Positions 14,861 to 14,912 of a DNA stretch of 14,912 bases are shown piece by piece (position 1 is the stretch's first letter; each line of letters starts with the position of its first letter). The notes beneath the pieces were generated by a model. That model searched no databases and was not told the DNA's origin. It saw only the letters and a list, made by a program, of their open reading frames with translations. Origin of the DNA: an uncultured Collinsella sp. (GTDB taxonomy: Bacteria; Actinomycetota; Coriobacteriia; Coriobacteriales; Coriobacteriaceae); contig CABSBA010000019.1 in the NCBI GenBank assembly GCA_902475825.1, forward strand, positions 1 through 14,912, in the 5' to 3' direction. Both the position numbers and the translations under genes were made by a program.

Positions 14861-14912
14861 CCTTGGGCGCGGTCGTCCTGCACATGCTGTCGGTGGGCGT
14901 GGCGCGCACCGC
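14861..14912 (+). other. Return to high-GC sequence at the right edge, origin unclear
   Basis: The last 52 bases are GC-rich again and unlike the block before them. The plus-strand frame beginning at 14,860 reads SLGAVVLHMLSVGVARTA, hydrophobic as in a membrane protein, but it is too short to identify. Other frames are Arg/Pro-rich. It does not look like a continuation of DnaX or of the sigma factor. Confidence 0.3.

Overview
The window reads as a high-GC actinobacterial chromosome, most likely a Coriobacteriia member of the Collinsella/Olsenella type. This is inferred from codon use and protein character; no database search was made. Two islands are present: a cell-wall/Ser-Thr phosphorylation operon on the minus strand (about 1-10.2 kb) and a dnaX region on the plus strand (from 11.4 kb). 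A short low-GC block near the right end (about 13,792-14,860) does not belong to this genome type. It carries a Bacteroidales-like ribulose-phosphate epimerase fragment and an ECF sigma factor.

Minus-strand operon, in transcription order (right to left): a Ser/Thr kinase with a polytopic membrane C-terminus, FhaA (DUF3662+FHA), a short membrane-anchored FHA protein (FhaB type), a PP2C phosphatase (PstP type), one polypeptide joining a RodA/FtsW (SEDS) glycosyltransferase to a class B penicillin-binding protein, and a PknB-type kinase with four PASTA domains. A strong intrinsic terminator at 55-86 closes the operon. The order fhaA-fhaB-pstP-rodA-pbpA-pknB matches the classic mycobacterial/actinobacterial cluster, but rodA and pbpA are fused here and a separate kinase leads the operon. 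ATGA and GTGA overlaps and very short gaps imply translational coupling. The logic is that PASTA kinase and phosphatase set the phosphorylation state of FHA-bound partners, which tune peptidoglycan polymerisation and cross-linking by the SEDS-PBP protein.

The gap 10,188-10,571 holds a candidate operon promoter, a GC-rich hairpin and a strikingly regular array: six 15-bp units in alternating orientation, each starting exactly 31 bp after the previous one (10,345-10,514). I do not recognise it as a named element. To its right lie a small two-helix membrane protein with a YcxB-like C-terminal domain (minus strand) and the divergent dnaX.

Right end: dnaX (clamp-loader gamma/tau subunit) reads cleanly to about codon 796. 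It then continues in frame into the C-terminal three quarters of a Bacteroidales-type Rpe, followed tail-to-tail by an ECF sigma factor cut at its N-terminus near 14,860. The last ~52 bases return to high GC. Two gene-internal junctions bounding about 1.07 kb of another phylum's DNA point to a metagenome assembly chimera; recent transfer is a less likely alternative.
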